DNA of 38,295 bases from Pseudomonas sp. REP124 (GCF_020164475.1 NZ_JAIQWX010000053.1:1-38295), one strand, 5' to 3'; counted from the stretch's first letter, positions 8,806 to 18,742 are shown. Translations and numbers: made by a program. The notes: generated from the sequence alone by a model not told the origin.

Positions 8806-8835
8806 TTTAAAGCGGGTTTTGGGCGATTATCGAAC
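8806..8835 (-). promoter_or_regulatory. PcaR-type site and candidate promoter of the porin gene
   Basis: Read on the minus strand, 8835-8821 is GTTCGATAATCGCCC, 14 of 15 bases identical to the P. putida PcaR site. It overlaps a candidate -35 (TTCGAT, 8829-8834). A candidate -10 (TTTAAA, 8806-8811) follows after a 17-bp spacer. The leader to the porin ATG at 8606 would be about 190 nt. The gene-free stretch 8607-9041 otherwise holds only the REPIN and terminator listed next. Confidence 0.7.
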
Positions 8836-8874
8836 CGAGATTGATCTGGATTTTGTGGTGCTTTGTCCGGCCTC

Positions 8875-8957
8875 TTCGCGAGCAAGCCCGCTCCCACAGT
8901 TGACCCGGTTCCTTCAGAAGGAATGCGATCGACTGTGGGAGCGGGCTTGCTCGCGAA
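8875..8957. repeat. REPIN upstream of the porin
   Basis: The arms at 8875-8897 and 8935-8957 are exact reverse complements (GTGGGAGCGGGCTTGCTCGC class). The element lies between the divergently placed porin promoter and the 3' end of emhC. Confidence 0.9.
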
Positions 8958-9000
8958 GAGGCCCGGTCAGACAACGCAACTTTTACAGCAGGCATAAAAA

Positions 9001-9031
9001 AGCCCACCTGACTCGGTGGGCTTTGTTTTTT
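9001..9031 (-). terminator. Rho-independent terminator of the emhABC operon
   Basis: An 8-bp stem AGCCCACC/GGTGGGCT with a 6-base loop has U-runs on both strands: TTTTTA on the minus side and TTGTTTTTT on the plus side. It lies 11 bases past the emhC stop, so its main role is to end the efflux operon. Confidence 0.9.
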
Positions 9032-9041
9032 CACAGCGCTA

Positions 9042-10502
9042 TCAGAACAACCGCATCTTCGGCGCTTCTTCCTTCAACGGCTCGTTCTTCGCCGTCTGTT
9101 CATTCCAGCCACCGCCCAGCGCCTTGTAAAGGTTCACTGCGCTGACCAGTTGCGCCAGGCGGTCGGTGATCAATGCCTGTTGGGCGCTGAACAGCTGACG
9201 CTGGGCATCGAGGAAGGTCAGGTTGCTGTCGACACCGATGCGGTAGCGACGCTCGGCCAGGCGGTAGTAGTCCTGGTTGGCGCTGACGAAATCACGCTGC
9301 GCCTGCAACTGATGGGTGTAGGTCTCACGGGCGGCCAGGCCGTCGGCGACTTCCTGGAAGGCCGTCTGGATGGACTTCTCGTAGTTCGCCACGCCGATGT
9401 CCTTCTGAATCTTCGAGTAATCCAGGCTGGCGCGCAGGCTGCCGGCGTTGAAGATCGGCAGGTTGATCTGCGGCTGGAACAGCCAGGTGCCCGAACCACC
9501 CTTGAACAGACCGGACAGATCCGGGCTCAGGGTGCCGGCGTTGGCGGTCAGGCTGATGCTCGGGAAGAACGCAGCCCGCGCCGCGCCGATGTTGGCGTTG
9601 GCGGCCTTGAGGTTGTACTCGGCCTGCAGGATGTCCGGACGACGCTGCAGCAGGTCCGACGGCAGGCCCGCCGGTACTTCGCTCAGCAAGTCATCGTTGA
9701 GCGGTTTGGCCGCTTGCAGGTTGGCCGGAATGCCGGTGCCGAGCAGCAGCACCAGGCTGTTTTCATCCTGGGCGACCTGACGGGTGTAGCGGGCCAGTTG
9801 CGCCCGGGCGTTTTCCACCGAGGTACGCGACTGTGCCAGGTCCAGGGCCGAGGCGACGCCCACTTCGTTGCTGCGGGCGGTGAGCTTGTAGCTCTCCTCG
9901 AACGCGGCAAGCGTGTCTTGGGTCAACTTCAGCAATTCCTTGTCGGCCTGCCAGGTCAGGTAGGCGTTGGCCACGCTGGCCACCAGACTGATCTGGGTGC
10001 TGCGGCGGCCTTCTTCGGTGGCGAAGTACTTTTGCAGGGCTTCTTCGCTCAGGCTGCGAACCCGACCGAACAGGTCCAGCTCGTAGGCGCTGATGCCCAC
10101 GGTAGCTGAGTAGGAACTGGTGATGCCTGCTTCACCGGTCTGCGAAGCATTGGCCGGAACCCGCTGGCGGCTGCCGGTGCCATTGGCCGAAATGGCCGGG
10201 TACAGATCGGCGCGCTGGATGCGGTACTGCGCGGCGAAGGCGTCGATGTTCAGCGCCGCGACACGCAGGTCGCGGTTGTTTTCCAGGGAAACCTGGATCA
10301 GCTGCTGCAGCGCCGGATCATGGAAAAACTGCTTCCAGCCTTGCTCCGCGGCAGCCTGTGCAGGCGCCTGGGCCGGCGAGTACGCCGGGCCCTGCGGGTA
10401 TTGATCGGCCACCGGCGCCTGCGGCTGCTGATAATCGGGGATCAGCGAGCAACCGCTCAGCACGAAGGCCGCGACTGCGATGGAAAGTAGCGACTTGCTC
10501 AT
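9042..10502 (-). CDS. emhC: RND efflux outer-membrane channel EmhC (TtgC/OprM family)
   Basis: Outer-membrane factor (486 aa) of a tripartite multidrug efflux pump. A lipoprotein signal ends in LSGC (Cys18). Two OEP repeats follow, each a beta-hairpin plus long helices. Family landmarks are [34 protein letters not shown] and [13 protein letters not shown], with [21 protein letters not shown] near the C-terminus. It closely follows remembered TtgC of P. putida and OprM of P. aeruginosa. The ATG overlaps the emhB stop by one base (TAATG). Names vary by species (emhC, ttgC, arpC, oprM); the fluorescens-group name is used. Confidence 0.92.
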   Translation of the reverse strand: MSKSLLSIAVAAFVLSGCSLIPDYQQPQAPVADQYPQGPAYSPAQAPAQAAAEQGWKQFFHDPALQQLIQVSLENNRDLRVAALNIDAFAAQYRIQRADLYPAISANGTGSRQRVPANASQTGEAGITSSYSATVGISAYELDLFGRVRSLSEEALQKYFATEEGRRSTQISLVASVANAYLTWQADKELLKLTQDTLAAFEESYKLTARSNEVGVASALDLAQSRTSVENARAQLARYTRQVAQDENSLVLLLGTGIPANLQAAKPLNDDLLSEVPAGLPSDLLQRRPDILQAEYNLKAANANIGAARAAFFPSISLTANAGTLSPDLSGLFKGGSGTWLFQPQINLPIFNAGSLRASLDYSKIQKDIGVANYEKSIQTAFQEVADGLAARETYTHQLQAQRDFVSANQDYYRLAERRYRIGVDSNLTFLDAQRQLFSAQQALITDRLAQLVSAVNLYKALGGGWNEQTAKNEPLKEEAPKMRLF

Positions 10503-13500
10503 TAGCCAGCCTCTTTAGAAGGTTCAATGGCATCGTCCTGGTCGGCAATCTTGCGCTGGCCCATGGACGATACGGCGACGAAGAACAATGGGACCCAGAA
10601 GATCGCCAGTACGGTGGCGGTGATCATACCGCCAATTACCACGGTACCGATCGCATGTTGGCTACCCGAGCCGGCACCGGTGGAAATCGCCAGCGGTACA
10701 ACGCCGAGGATGAACGCCAGCGAGGTCATGATGATCGGACGCAGACGCATGCGGCAGGCTTCGATTGCGGCATCGGTCAGGCTCTTGCCTTGCTCATGCA
10801 GCTCCTTGGCGAATTCGACGATCAGGATGGCGTTTTTCGCCGCCAGACCAATGGTCGTCAACAGCCCCACCAGGAAGTACACGTCGTTGGACAAGCCGCG
10901 CAGGCTGGTAGCCATCAGCGCACCGATGATCCCCAGTGGCACCACGAGTACCACGGCAATCGGAATCGACCAGCTTTCGTACAGCGCCGCCAGACACAGG
11001 AACACCATCAACAGCGAAAGGGCAAACAGTGCCGGTGCCTGAGAACCTGCCAGGCGTTCTTCATAGGACAGACCGGTCCAGGAAATACCGACGCCGGCCG
11101 GCAGTTTCTTGGCAATGGCTTCGACTTCGGCCATGGCCTCACCCGTGGAATAACCGGGTGCCGGGGCACCGAGGACTTCTACCGCTTCCACACCGTTGTA
11201 GCGCGACAGCTTGGGCGAGCCGTAAATCCACTCGCCTTTGGCGAACGCCGAGAACGGCACCATGGTTCCTGTGCTGTTGCGCACATACCACTTCTGCAGA
11301 TCCTCAGGGCTCATACGCGAGTCCGGCTGGCCTTGAACGTACACCTTCTTCACCCGACCACGGTCGATGAAGTCGTTGACGTAACTACTGCCCAGCGCAA
11401 TCGACAGGGTGCTGTTGATGTCGGCGATGGTAATGCCCAAGGCACTGGCCTTCTCGTCATCGATCTCCAATTGGTACTGCGGCTCATCGTTCAGTCCGTT
11501 TGGACGCACTTGGGCCAGCACCTTGCTTTGCGCGGCCATGCCCAGGAACTGGTTGCGCGCTTCCATCAGCTTCTCATGACCCAGACCTGCACGGTCCTGC
11601 AGGAACACGTCGAAACCGGTGGCGTTACCCAACTCCAGTACCGCCGGCGGGGCGAAGGCGAACACCATCGCATCACGGAAGGTGAAGAAGTGCTGCTGGG
11701 CACGGGCGGCGACCTTGAACACGCTGTTATCAGCGTTACGTTCTTCCCAGGGCTTGAGCATGATGAATGCCATACCCGAACTTTGGCCACGACCGGCGAA
11801 GTTGAAGCCTGTTACGGTAAATACCGAGTTCACCGCATCGCCTTCACCACCGTCCTTGCCAGGACGCAGCAGGTATTCACGCATCTGGTCCACGACCACT
11901 TGGGTACGCTGGGACGTCGAACCGGCCGGCGTCTGCACCTGGGCAAACAATACGCCTTGGTCTTCTTCCGGAAGGAACGAGGACGGAATGCGCATGAACA
12001 GCCAGATCATGCCGATGAAAATGATCACGTAGACCAGCAGATACGGCGCCTTGTGACGCAGGATATTGCCGACGCCACGCTCGTAGCTTTCCACGCTGCG
12101 ATCGAAGTTGCGGTTGAACCAGCCGAAAAAACCACGCTTGGACGTGCCATGGTCACCCTTGGCAACCGGCTTGAGCATGGTGGCGCACAATGCCGGGGTG
12201 AAGATCAGTGCAACCAGTACCGACAAGGCCATTGCCGAGACGATCGTGATCGAGAACTGCTTATAGATCACACCGGTGGAACCACCGAAAAACGCCATCG
12301 GCAGCAGTACCGCCGAAAGCACCAGGGCAATACCCACCAGGGCGCCCTGAATCTGGCCCATGGATTTTTTCGTGGCTTCCTTGGGTGACAAACCTTCTTC
12401 GCTCATCACCCGTTCGACGTTTTCCACCACGACGATGGCGTCGTCCACCAGCAAGCCGATGGCCAGCACCATGCCGAACATGGTCAGGGTGTTGATGCTG
12501 AAACCGGCGGCCGCGAGGATGCCGAAGGTACCCAGCAATACCACCGGCACGGTCATCGTGGTGATGACGGTGGCGCGGAAGTTCTGCAGGAACAGGAACA
12601 TCACCAGGAACACCAGTACGACGGCTTCGACCAGGGTTTCAACCACACCCTTGATCGACTCGGTCACCACCGGCGTGGTGTCGTACGGGAACACCACTTC
12701 CATCCCTTGCGGGAAGAACGGCTTGAGGTTGTCGATGGTCTTGCGCAGGGCTTTCGCCGTGTCGAGGGCATTGGCACCGGTGGCCAGCTTGACCGCCAGG
12801 CCCGAGGCGGGCGCGCCGTTGAACTGGGCGTTGATGCTGTAGTTCTCGCCACCCAGGCCGACTTTCGCGACATCCTTGAGACGAACCTGGGAACCGTCCT
12901 TGTTGACCTTGAGCAGGATTTTTTCGAATTGCTCGGCGGTCTGCAGGCGGGTCTTGCCGATGATCGTCGCGTTCAGTTGAGTGCCGGGCAGGGCAGGCAG
13001 GCCGCCGAGCTGGCCGGACGACACCTGGACGTTCTGCGCGGCAATCGCGGTCCGGACGTCGATCGGGGTCAGGTTGAAGTTGTTCAACTTGGCCGGATCC
13101 AGCCAGATACGCATGGCGTACTGGGAACCGAACACCTGGAAGTCACCGACACCGGCTGTCCGCGAGATCGGGTCCTGCATGTTGGACACGATGTAGTTGG
13201 ACAGGTCGTCCTTGGTCATGCTGCCGTCGCGCGACACCACACCGATCACCAGCAGGAAGTTCTTCACTGCCTTGGTCACGCGGATACCCTGTTGCTGCAC
13301 TTCTTGCGGCAGCAGCGGGGTGGCCAGGTTCAGCTTGTTCTGGACCTGGACCTGCGCGGTATCGGAGTTGGTACCTTGCTCGAAGGTCGCGGTGATGGTC
13401 ATGGTGCCGTCGGAGTTACTTTCAGACGACACATAACGCAGGTTGTCGATACCGTTGAGCTGCTGCTCGATCACCTGGACCACGGTGTCCTGCACGGTTT

Positions 13501-13663
13501 GCGCGGACGCACCCGGGTAGGTCACAGAGATGGCGATCGCCGGCGGCGCGATGCTCGGGTATTGGTTGATCGGCAACTTCAGGATCGAAAGTGCCCCGAC
13601 CAGCATGATCACCAGGGCGATTACCCAGGCGAAAATCGGACGGTCGATAAAAAATTTCGACAT
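10502..13663 (-). CDS. emhB: RND efflux inner-membrane transporter EmhB (TtgB/MexB family)
   Basis: HAE1-family proton/drug antiporter (1053 aa, family-typical), the trimeric inner-membrane pump of the complex. It begins [16 protein letters not shown]. The proton-relay aspartates are the DD pair in [18 protein letters not shown], equivalent to Asp407/408 of AcrB. The relay lysine is in [16 protein letters not shown], equivalent to Lys940. Twelve membrane helices and two large periplasmic loops are evident. EmhB homologues export polycyclic aromatics, antibiotics and solvents. It lies 3 bp after emhA and overlaps emhC. Long open frames on the opposite strand are GC artefacts. Confidence 0.94.
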   Translation of the reverse strand: MSKFFIDRPIFAWVIALVIMLVGALSILKLPINQYPSIAPPAIAISVTYPGASAQTVQDTVVQVIEQQLNGIDNLRYVSSESNSDGTMTITATFEQGTNSDTAQVQVQNKLNLATPLLPQEVQQQGIRVTKAVKNFLLVIGVVSRDGSMTKDDLSNYIVSNMQDPISRTAGVGDFQVFGSQYAMRIWLDPAKLNNFNLTPIDVRTAIAAQNVQVSSGQLGGLPALPGTQLNATIIGKTRLQTAEQFEKILLKVNKDGSQVRLKDVAKVGLGGENYSINAQFNGAPASGLAVKLATGANALDTAKALRKTIDNLKPFFPQGMEVVFPYDTTPVVTESIKGVVETLVEAVVLVFLVMFLFLQNFRATVITTMTVPVVLLGTFGILAAAGFSINTLTMFGMVLAIGLLVDDAIVVVENVERVMSEEGLSPKEATKKSMGQIQGALVGIALVLSAVLLPMAFFGGSTGVIYKQFSITIVSAMALSVLVALIFTPALCATMLKPVAKGDHGTSKRGFFGWFNRNFDRSVESYERGVGNILRHKAPYLLVYVIIFIGMIWLFMRIPSSFLPEEDQGVLFAQVQTPAGSTSQRTQVVVDQMREYLLRPGKDGGEGDAVNSVFTVTGFNFAGRGQSSGMAFIMLKPWEERNADNSVFKVAARAQQHFFTFRDAMVFAFAPPAVLELGNATGFDVFLQDRAGLGHEKLMEARNQFLGMAAQSKVLAQVRPNGLNDEPQYQLEIDDEKASALGITIADINSTLSIALGSSYVNDFIDRGRVKKVYVQGQPDSRMSPEDLQKWYVRNSTGTMVPFSAFAKGEWIYGSPKLSRYNGVEAVEVLGAPAPGYSTGEAMAEVEAIAKKLPAGVGISWTGLSYEERLAGSQAPALFALSLLMVFLCLAALYESWSIPIAVVLVVPLGIIGALMATSLRGLSNDVYFLVGLLTTIGLAAKNAILIVEFAKELHEQGKSLTDAAIEACRMRLRPIIMTSLAFILGVVPLAISTGAGSGSQHAIGTVVIGGMITATVLAIFWVPLFFVAVSSMGQRKIADQDDAIEPSKEAG

Positions 13664-13666
13664 GGT

Positions 13667-14824
13667 TTACTCCCCTTTGCCGCTGGAAGCCTGCTCAGCT
13701 GCCTTGGCGGGGGCCGGGTTTTTGGCGTTGACGTTGGTGGCATCGGTCGGCTTGACCTCGATGCCCGGCTTGACGAACTGCAAGCCCTCGGTGATCAGGC
13801 GATCGCCGGCTTTCAGGCCATCTTCGATCAGCCACTGATTGCCCACGGTGCGGCTGGCCTTGAGCTGGCGCAGTTCGACCTTGTTGTCCGGACCTACGAC
13901 CAGTGCGGTCGGAGTGCCCTTGAGGTCGCGGGTCACGCCTTGCTGTGGCGCCAGAATCGCTGCGCTGTTCACGCCAGCCTGCAACTGGGCGTGGACGAAC
14001 ATGCCCGGCAACAGGGTGTGATCAGGGTTGGGGAACACCGCACGCAGGGTCACGGAGCCGGTGGTCTGGTCGACCGAGACTTCGGAGAATTCCAGTTTGC
14101 CTTCCAGTTTGTACTGGCTGCCGTCTTCCAGGGTCAGCTTGACCTTGGCGGAGTTGTCGCCGGCCTTTTGCAGACGACCACTTTCCAGTTCGCGACGCAG
14201 TTGCAACAGTTCGACCGAGGATTGCGTCACATCGACGTAGATCGGGTCCAGTTGCTGGATCACGGCCATCGCTTCGGTCTGGCCGTTGCTGACCAGCGCG
14301 CCTTCAGTCACCGAAGATCGGCCGATACGACCGGTCAGTGGAGCGTAGACCTTGGTGTAGCGCACATTGATCTGCGCCGATTGCAGCGAGGCTTCCGACT
14401 GCAGGCGGTTGGACAGGGCAGTGTCGTATTCCTGGCGGCTCACGGCCTGTTCGTCGACCAGTTGCTTGTAGCGGTCGGAGATCGATTTGGTCGAGCGCAG
14501 GTTGGCTTCGGCACTTTTGAGCGTAGCTTCATAGACAGCCGGATCGATCTGGTACAGCTGCTGGCCTTCCTTGACATCACCGCCTTCCTTGAACAGGCGC
14601 TTGAGAATGATGCCGTTGACCTGCGGACGCACTTCAGCGATGCGGAACGCGCTGGTGCGGCCCGGCAATTCGGAGGTCAGGGTGAAGGATTGCGGTTGCA
14701 GGGTGACGACGCCGACCTGAGGCGGTGGTGCGGCCGGCGCTGCTTCTTCCTTTTTGCATCCGCTGAGCAGCGATGCCAGGGCGACGGCGGCGACCAGAGC
14801 GGTAAGAGCTGGCTTGAATTGCAT
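13667..14824 (-). CDS. emhA: RND efflux periplasmic adaptor EmhA (TtgA/MexA family)
   Basis: Membrane fusion protein (385 aa) linking EmhB to EmhC in the periplasm. The ATG at 14824 is chosen because GAGGATTTTC precedes it and it gives the lipoprotein signal MQFKPALTAL...LLSGC with Cys23. An in-frame start ten codons earlier is less likely. Lipoyl and hairpin segments surround GQQLYQIDPAVYEATL and the PLTGRIGRSSVTEGALV stretch; the beta-barrel region holds NPDHTLLPGMFVHAQL. First gene of emhABC, it faces emhR across a shared control region. Confidence 0.93.
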   Translation of the reverse strand: MQFKPALTALVAAVALASLLSGCKKEEAAPAAPPPQVGVVTLQPQSFTLTSELPGRTSAFRIAEVRPQVNGIILKRLFKEGGDVKEGQQLYQIDPAVYEATLKSAEANLRSTKSISDRYKQLVDEQAVSRQEYDTALSNRLQSEASLQSAQINVRYTKVYAPLTGRIGRSSVTEGALVSNGQTEAMAVIQQLDPIYVDVTQSSVELLQLRRELESGRLQKAGDNSAKVKLTLEDGSQYKLEGKLEFSEVSVDQTTGSVTLRAVFPNPDHTLLPGMFVHAQLQAGVNSAAILAPQQGVTRDLKGTPTALVVGPDNKVELRQLKASRTVGNQWLIEDGLKAGDRLITEGLQFVKPGIEVKPTDATNVNAKNPAPAKAAEQASSGKGE

Positions 14825-14913
14825 GAAAATCCTCGGGTCAGGCGCGTTGGGCAACGCACAAGAAAAGATGGAAGGTTTAAAAATGGATGCCGGGTGGATA
14901 AGTAGCTTGCTAA

Positions 14914-14949
14914 GGAATATACTTACATTCGTGACTGTTTGTAAATACC
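14914..14949. promoter_or_regulatory. EmhR/TtgR-type operator between emhA and emhR
   Basis: Read on the minus strand, the region contains GTATTTACAAACA, a short spacer, then GAATGTAAGTATATTCC. This strongly resembles the TtgR operator of P. putida. The core dyad is TTACA (14923-14927) and TGTAA (14940-14944). Minus-strand TTTACA and TATATT, spaced 18 bp, would serve emhA. Plus-strand TTACAT and TACCTT, spaced 17 bp, could serve emhR. Bound repressor would block both. Confidence 0.82.
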
Positions 14950-15092
14950 TTGACTGTGTATCCTCGCCCTTACAGAGGCCGCCGCAAGGTTCGAATTGTA
15001 GGCCCGGGGACGGGACCCCAGAACGCTCGCCCCACTTTTATTCAGCTGATATTCAGACATCGCTGAAGCACCCTGATTGAGGTTGTACTGCC

Positions 15093-15725
15093 ATGGTCCG
15101 TCGTACCAAAGAGGAAGCTCAAGAAACCCGCAACCAGATACTCGAAGCGGCCGAAAAAGCCTTTTACGAGCGGGGCGTGGCCCGTACCACGCTGGCGGAC
15201 ATCGCGACCCTGGCCGGCGTCACCCGCGGCGCCATCTATTGGCATTTCAGCAACAAGGCCGATCTGGTGCAGGCCATGCTCGACAGCCTTCATGAGCCTC
15301 TGGATGAACTGGCCAAGGCTGCCGAGAGCGAGGACGAACTCGACCCTCTGGGCTGCATGCGCCGCCTGCTCATTCATTTGTTTCACGAAGTTGCGCTGGA
15401 CCCCAAGACCCGGCGCATCAACGAAATCCTGTTTCACAAGTGCGAGTTCACCGATGAAATGTGCGACCTGCGCCAGCAGCGCCAGACCGCCAGTCTCGAT
15501 TGCAACATGCGCATCGGCCTGACCCTGCGCAATGCCGTGAATCGGGGGCAGTTGCCGGAAGACCTCGACACCGCCCGAGCGGCCATCGCCATCCACGCCT
15601 ACATCGACGGCCTGCTGTACCAGTGGCTGCTGGCCCCGGAAAGCTTCGAGCTGCACACCGAGGCCGAGCGCTGGGTCGACACCGCGATCGACATGCTGAG
15701 TCTGAGCCCTAGCCTGCGAAAGTGA
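15093..15725 (+). CDS. emhR: TetR-family efflux repressor EmhR/TtgR
   Basis: TetR-type repressor (210 aa, same length as TtgR). The N-terminal HTH covers about residues 10-56 ([30 protein letters not shown]). The C-terminal ligand domain includes [18 protein letters not shown]. TtgR binds antibiotics, flavonoids and other plant compounds and then releases its operator. Divergent to emhABC, with the operator 143 bp upstream of its start. A short stretch with no clear terminator follows, then a REPIN. Identity is firm; effector range is inferred from homologues. Confidence 0.93.
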   Translation: MVRRTKEEAQETRNQILEAAEKAFYERGVARTTLADIATLAGVTRGAIYWHFSNKADLVQAMLDSLHEPLDELAKAAESEDELDPLGCMRRLLIHLFHEVALDPKTRRINEILFHKCEFTDEMCDLRQQRQTASLDCNMRIGLTLRNAVNRGQLPEDLDTARAAIAIHAYIDGLLYQWLLAPESFELHTEAERWVDTAIDMLSLSPSLRK

Positions 15726-15882
15726 AACAACATGCGTAATCGGCTTCGCGGGTGTCAATCGTTGAATCAGTAGATGAACAGATCTTCACCGGGTTCAGGG
15801 CAGTGGGGTGCTTTTATATACGCACGCTCGGTGCGTTTGTAGTTTTCAGGCTCGGTATTTTGTAGGGATTTTGTGTTGCCCC

Positions 15883-15984
15883 CTGTAGGAGCGAGCATGC
15901 TCGCGATGGTCGTTAACGATAACGCTGGCAGCCTGGCACCCCGCGCTGTCTGGTCCTCCATCGCGAGTAAACTCGCTCCTACAG
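15883..15984. repeat. REPIN with a conserved interior
   Basis: Arms at 15883-15907 and 15960-15984 are imperfect inverted repeats. The spacer, with blocks such as AACGATAACGCTGGC and CCCCGCG, is shared with both copies at 37028-37242. The surrounding gene-free stretch 15726-16061 holds only this element and the terminator after it. Confidence 0.85.
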
Positions 15985-16011
15985 GTTTATCACCACCTTC
16001 GATAGCAAACA

Positions 16012-16050
16012 AAAAGCCCCGGCTCTCTCGAGTCGGGGCTTTTGCTTTTA
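16012..16050 (-). terminator. Intrinsic terminator after xenB
   Basis: Stem of GCCCCGGCT pairing with AGTCGGGGC (one G-T pair) around a 6-base loop, flanked by A/T runs on both sides. On the minus strand it is followed by TTTTTGTTTG. It lies 11 bases past the xenB stop and could also work for plus-strand transcripts. Confidence 0.9.
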
Positions 16051-16061
16051 CGGGGCGAGGC

Positions 16062-17111
16062 TTACAGCGTCGGGTAGTCGATGTAGCCGACCGGGCCCTT
16101 GCCGTAGAACAGCTCCGGACGCGGCTCGTTGAGCGGGGCGTCGGCTTTCAGGCGCGCCGGCAGGTCCGGGTTGGCGATGAACGGGATGCCGAAGGCCACG
16201 GCGTCAGCCTTGCCAGCCGCCAGCGAAGCGTTGGCGCTGTCCTTGGTGAAGCGCTCGTTGACGATGTACGGGCCACCGAAGGCTTCCTTGATTTGCGTAC
16301 CGATGCTGTCGTCACCTTCTTTTTCGCGCGAGCAAATGAAGGCGATGCCGCGCTTGCCCAGCTCGCGGGCCACGTAGGTGAAGGTCTCGACCAGGTTGTC
16401 GTCACCCATGTCGTGGGAGTCGGCGCGCGGAGCCAGGTGTACGCCGACACGGCCGGCACCCCAGACTTCGATCGCAGCGTCGGTCACTTCCAGCAGCAGG
16501 CGTGCACGGTTTTCCAGAGAGCCGCCGTACTGGTCGGTGCGCTGGTTGGTGCTGCTTTGCAGGAACTGGTCGAGCAGGTAGCCGTTGGCGCCATGGATTT
16601 CCACGCCGTCGAAACCAGCGGCCTTGGCGTTCTCGGCACCGACGCGGTAGGCATCGACGATGTCGGCGATTTCAGCGGTTTCCAGGGCACGTGGCGTCGG
16701 AAAGTCGGCCAGCGGACGAACCAGGCTGACATGACCTTTTGGCTGAATGGCGCTCGGTGCGACCGGCTTTTCGCCGTTCAGGTACGACTCATGGGATACA
16801 CGGCCCACGTGCCACAGTTGCAGGAAGATCTTGCCGCCCGCGCCGTGGATCGCCTTGGTGACGTTGGTCCAGCCGCGTACCTGGTCGTTGGACCAGATGC
16901 CCGGGGTGTCCGGGTAGCCGACGCCCATCGGGGTGACCGAGGTGGCTTCGCTGAGGATCAGCCCGGCGGATGCGCGCTGCACGTAGTACTCGGCCATCAG
17001 CGCGTTGGGCACACGACCTTCGTCGGCGCGGCAGCGGGTCAGTGGAGCCATGATGATGCGGTTGGCCAACTCGATGTCGCCAAGCTTGATCGGATCGAAA
17101 ATAGTCGTCAT
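16062..17111 (-). CDS. xenB: Xenobiotic reductase B (Old Yellow Enzyme family)
   Basis: FMN-dependent NAD(P)H ene-reductase (349 aa). XenB of Pseudomonas reduces nitroglycerin, nitroaromatics and activated alkenes. Visible features: APLTRCRADEG near the N-terminus with Cys27, QLWHVGR (98-104), and the substrate-anion-binding pair His173/Asn176 with Tyr178 in EIHGANGYLLDQF. The FMN phosphate-binding region lies near ADAVAFGIPFIANPDLP. The ATG at 17111 is preferred over a TTG three codons earlier because GAGGG sits nine bases upstream. It is the last gene of pyeR-pyeM-xenB, 22 bp after pyeM. Confidence 0.93.
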   Translation of the reverse strand: MTTIFDPIKLGDIELANRIIMAPLTRCRADEGRVPNALMAEYYVQRASAGLILSEATSVTPMGVGYPDTPGIWSNDQVRGWTNVTKAIHGAGGKIFLQLWHVGRVSHESYLNGEKPVAPSAIQPKGHVSLVRPLADFPTPRALETAEIADIVDAYRVGAENAKAAGFDGVEIHGANGYLLDQFLQSSTNQRTDQYGGSLENRARLLLEVTDAAIEVWGAGRVGVHLAPRADSHDMGDDNLVETFTYVARELGKRGIAFICSREKEGDDSIGTQIKEAFGGPYIVNERFTKDSANASLAAGKADAVAFGIPFIANPDLPARLKADAPLNEPRPELFYGKGPVGYIDYPTL

Positions 17112-17133
17112 TGAATACAACCCTCGTGAGGTA

Positions 17134-18300
17134 TCAGTTGGTAGCAGGAGCCAGCTCGGGATTACCGCTCTGACGGAAAGTGATCAGGGTCAGGACCAGG
17201 GCGATTACCGCCAGGACCGCAGCCGCCAGGGGCACGCTGGTCAGGCCGAAGCCGTGGGCGATGACGCTGCCGCCGACCCAGGCGCCCAGGGCGTTGCCGA
17301 CGTTGAAGGCGCCGATGTTCAGGGTCGAGACCAGGTTCGGCGCGGCCTTGCCGTAGGTCACCACGTTCACCTGCAGGGCAGGCACGGCGGCGAAACAGGC
17401 AGTGGCCCAGAGGAACAGGGTGATTTCGGTCGGGATCAGCGCGACGCTGGTCCAGGTCAGCACCGTGGATACCACCGCCATTGCAATGAATACGCCGATC
17501 AGCGTTGCGGCCAGGCCTTTGTCGGCCAGCTTGCCGCCAATGATGTTGCCGACGGTCAGACCCAGGCCGATGAGCATCAGGGTCCAGGTCACGCCGCGAG
17601 GCGAGACGCCGGTCACTTCGCCCAGCAGCGGCGCGACGTAAGTGAACAGAGTGAACACGGAGGCGGCGAACATCGCGGTCATGCTCAGGGACAGCCAGAT
17701 GCCGGCGCCTTTCAGAGCACGCAATTCGGCGCGCATGTCGAGTTTTTCTTCATCACGCTTGGCTGGCAGGAAGCGAATCAGGCCGATCAGCGCGATCACG
17801 CCAATCACCGTCACTGCCCAGAAGGTCGAGCGCCAGCCGGCCTGCTGGCCGAGGGCGGTGCCCAGCGGCACGCCCAGCACGTTGGCGAGCGTCAGGCCGG
17901 TGAACATCAGGGCCACGGCCGAGGCGCGCTTGTTGGCCGGCACCAGGCTTGCAGCCACCACCGAGCCGATACCGAAGAACGCGCCGTGACACAGGGCCGT
18001 CACCACTCGGGCGAACATCAGGACGTTGTAGTCACTGGCCACCGCACAGAGCAGGTTGCCGACAATGAAGATGCCCATCAACGCCACCAGGGCGGCCTTG
18101 CGCGGCAGCCGGGCGGTGGCCAGCGCCATGAACGGCGCGCCAATGGCCACGCCCAGGGCGTAACCAGTCACCAGCCAGCCGGCACCGGGGATCGACACGC
18201 CAAGATCCGCCGCCACATTGGGCAGCAGACCCATAATGACGAACTCGGTGGTGCCGATGGCGAAGGCGCTCAAGGCCAGTATGAGTAGCGAGAGGGGCAT
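17134..18300 (-). CDS. pyeM: MFS transporter PyeM-like (AraJ/DHA1-type)
   Basis: Inner-membrane transporter (388 aa) of the 12-helix drug:H+ antiporter-1 group. The N-terminus ILALSAFAIGTTEFVIMGLLPNVAADLGVSIPGAGWLVTGYALGV is cut here only to show the TEFV and GW.VTGYALGV landmarks of AraJ/YdhP-type exporters. Helix 4 has ARVVTALCHGAFFGIG. AAGGAA precedes the start. It lies between pyeR (34 bp) and xenB (22 bp), the arrangement known in P. aeruginosa, where PyeM belongs to a PyeR-controlled operon. The substrate is unknown. Confidence 0.85.
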   Translation of the reverse strand: MPLSLLILALSAFAIGTTEFVIMGLLPNVAADLGVSIPGAGWLVTGYALGVAIGAPFMALATARLPRKAALVALMGIFIVGNLLCAVASDYNVLMFARVVTALCHGAFFGIGSVVAASLVPANKRASAVALMFTGLTLANVLGVPLGTALGQQAGWRSTFWAVTVIGVIALIGLIRFLPAKRDEEKLDMRAELRALKGAGIWLSLSMTAMFAASVFTLFTYVAPLLGEVTGVSPRGVTWTLMLIGLGLTVGNIIGGKLADKGLAATLIGVFIAMAVVSTVLTWTSVALIPTEITLFLWATACFAAVPALQVNVVTYGKAAPNLVSTLNIGAFNVGNALGAWVGGSVIAHGFGLTSVPLAAAVLAVIALVLTLITFRQSGNPELAPATN

Positions 18301-18334
18301 TGTTTGATTCCTTATGGCCGACTGACGTAAAGGG

Positions 18335-18637
18335 TCAGAGCTCTTTGCTGAAGATGCGGAGGAACTCCTGGATGGTGTCCTCGTTGCGTTTGAAAAAGTG
18401 CCACTGGCCGACTTTGCGGCTGCTGATCAGGCCGGCGCGTTGCAGGGTCGCCAGGTGTGCGGACACGGTGGACTGCGACAGCTCGCAACGTTGATCGATC
18501 TGCCCGGCGCAAACGCCGTGCTCATTGCTGTGGCTCTGATCCGGGAATTCGACGTCCGGGTCTTTGAGCCAGTGCAGGATGTCCCTGCGTACTGGATGCG
18601 CCAGGGCTTTTATTATTTCGTCGAGGTCAAGGTTCAT
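18335..18637 (-). CDS. pyeR: ArsR-family repressor PyeR-like
   Basis: Small winged-helix regulator (100 aa). It starts MNLDLDEIIKALAHPVRRDILHWL; the recognition region is CELSQSTVSAHLATLQRAGLI (about residues 52-72), followed by a wing and VGQWHFFKRNE. Cysteines lie near 43 and 51, but no classical ArsR metal-binding CxC motif is present, so the signal may not be a metal. In P. aeruginosa PyeR represses its own operon pyeR-pyeM-xenB. Here the order is the same, and a perfect inverted repeat overlaps the promoter at 18669-18713, consistent with autorepression. Confidence 0.87.
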   Translation of the reverse strand: MNLDLDEIIKALAHPVRRDILHWLKDPDVEFPDQSHSNEHGVCAGQIDQRCELSQSTVSAHLATLQRAGLISSRKVGQWHFFKRNEDTIQEFLRIFSKEL

Positions 18638-18668
18638 GGTCGGGGGCTCGATATGGGTAAAACGTTAT

Positions 18669-18713
18669 ATCGCGATGGAGCGAAATATAAATCGCTCCAT
18701 CGCGATACGCCAA
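18669..18713 (-). promoter_or_regulatory. pyeR promoter inside a perfect 15-bp inverted repeat
   Basis: Arms ATCGCGATGGAGCGA (18669-18683) and its exact complement (18692-18706) flank AATATAAA. On the minus strand a -35 TTGGCG (18713-18708), a 17-bp spacer and a -10 TTATAT (18690-18685) can be read. One arm lies in the spacer, the -10 falls in the loop, and the other arm covers the likely start site. A bound dimer would block RNA polymerase. Confidence 0.8.
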
Positions 18714-18742
18714 TATGGTTTTGATCTGAAGACTGCGTAATT

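Noticed and set aside
10358..14905. Very long open frames on the plus strand opposite emhA, emhB and emhC
   Set aside because: They are mirror frames of GC-rich coding sequence with Arg/His/Gly-rich, low-quality composition and no motifs, while the minus strand carries clear efflux proteins.
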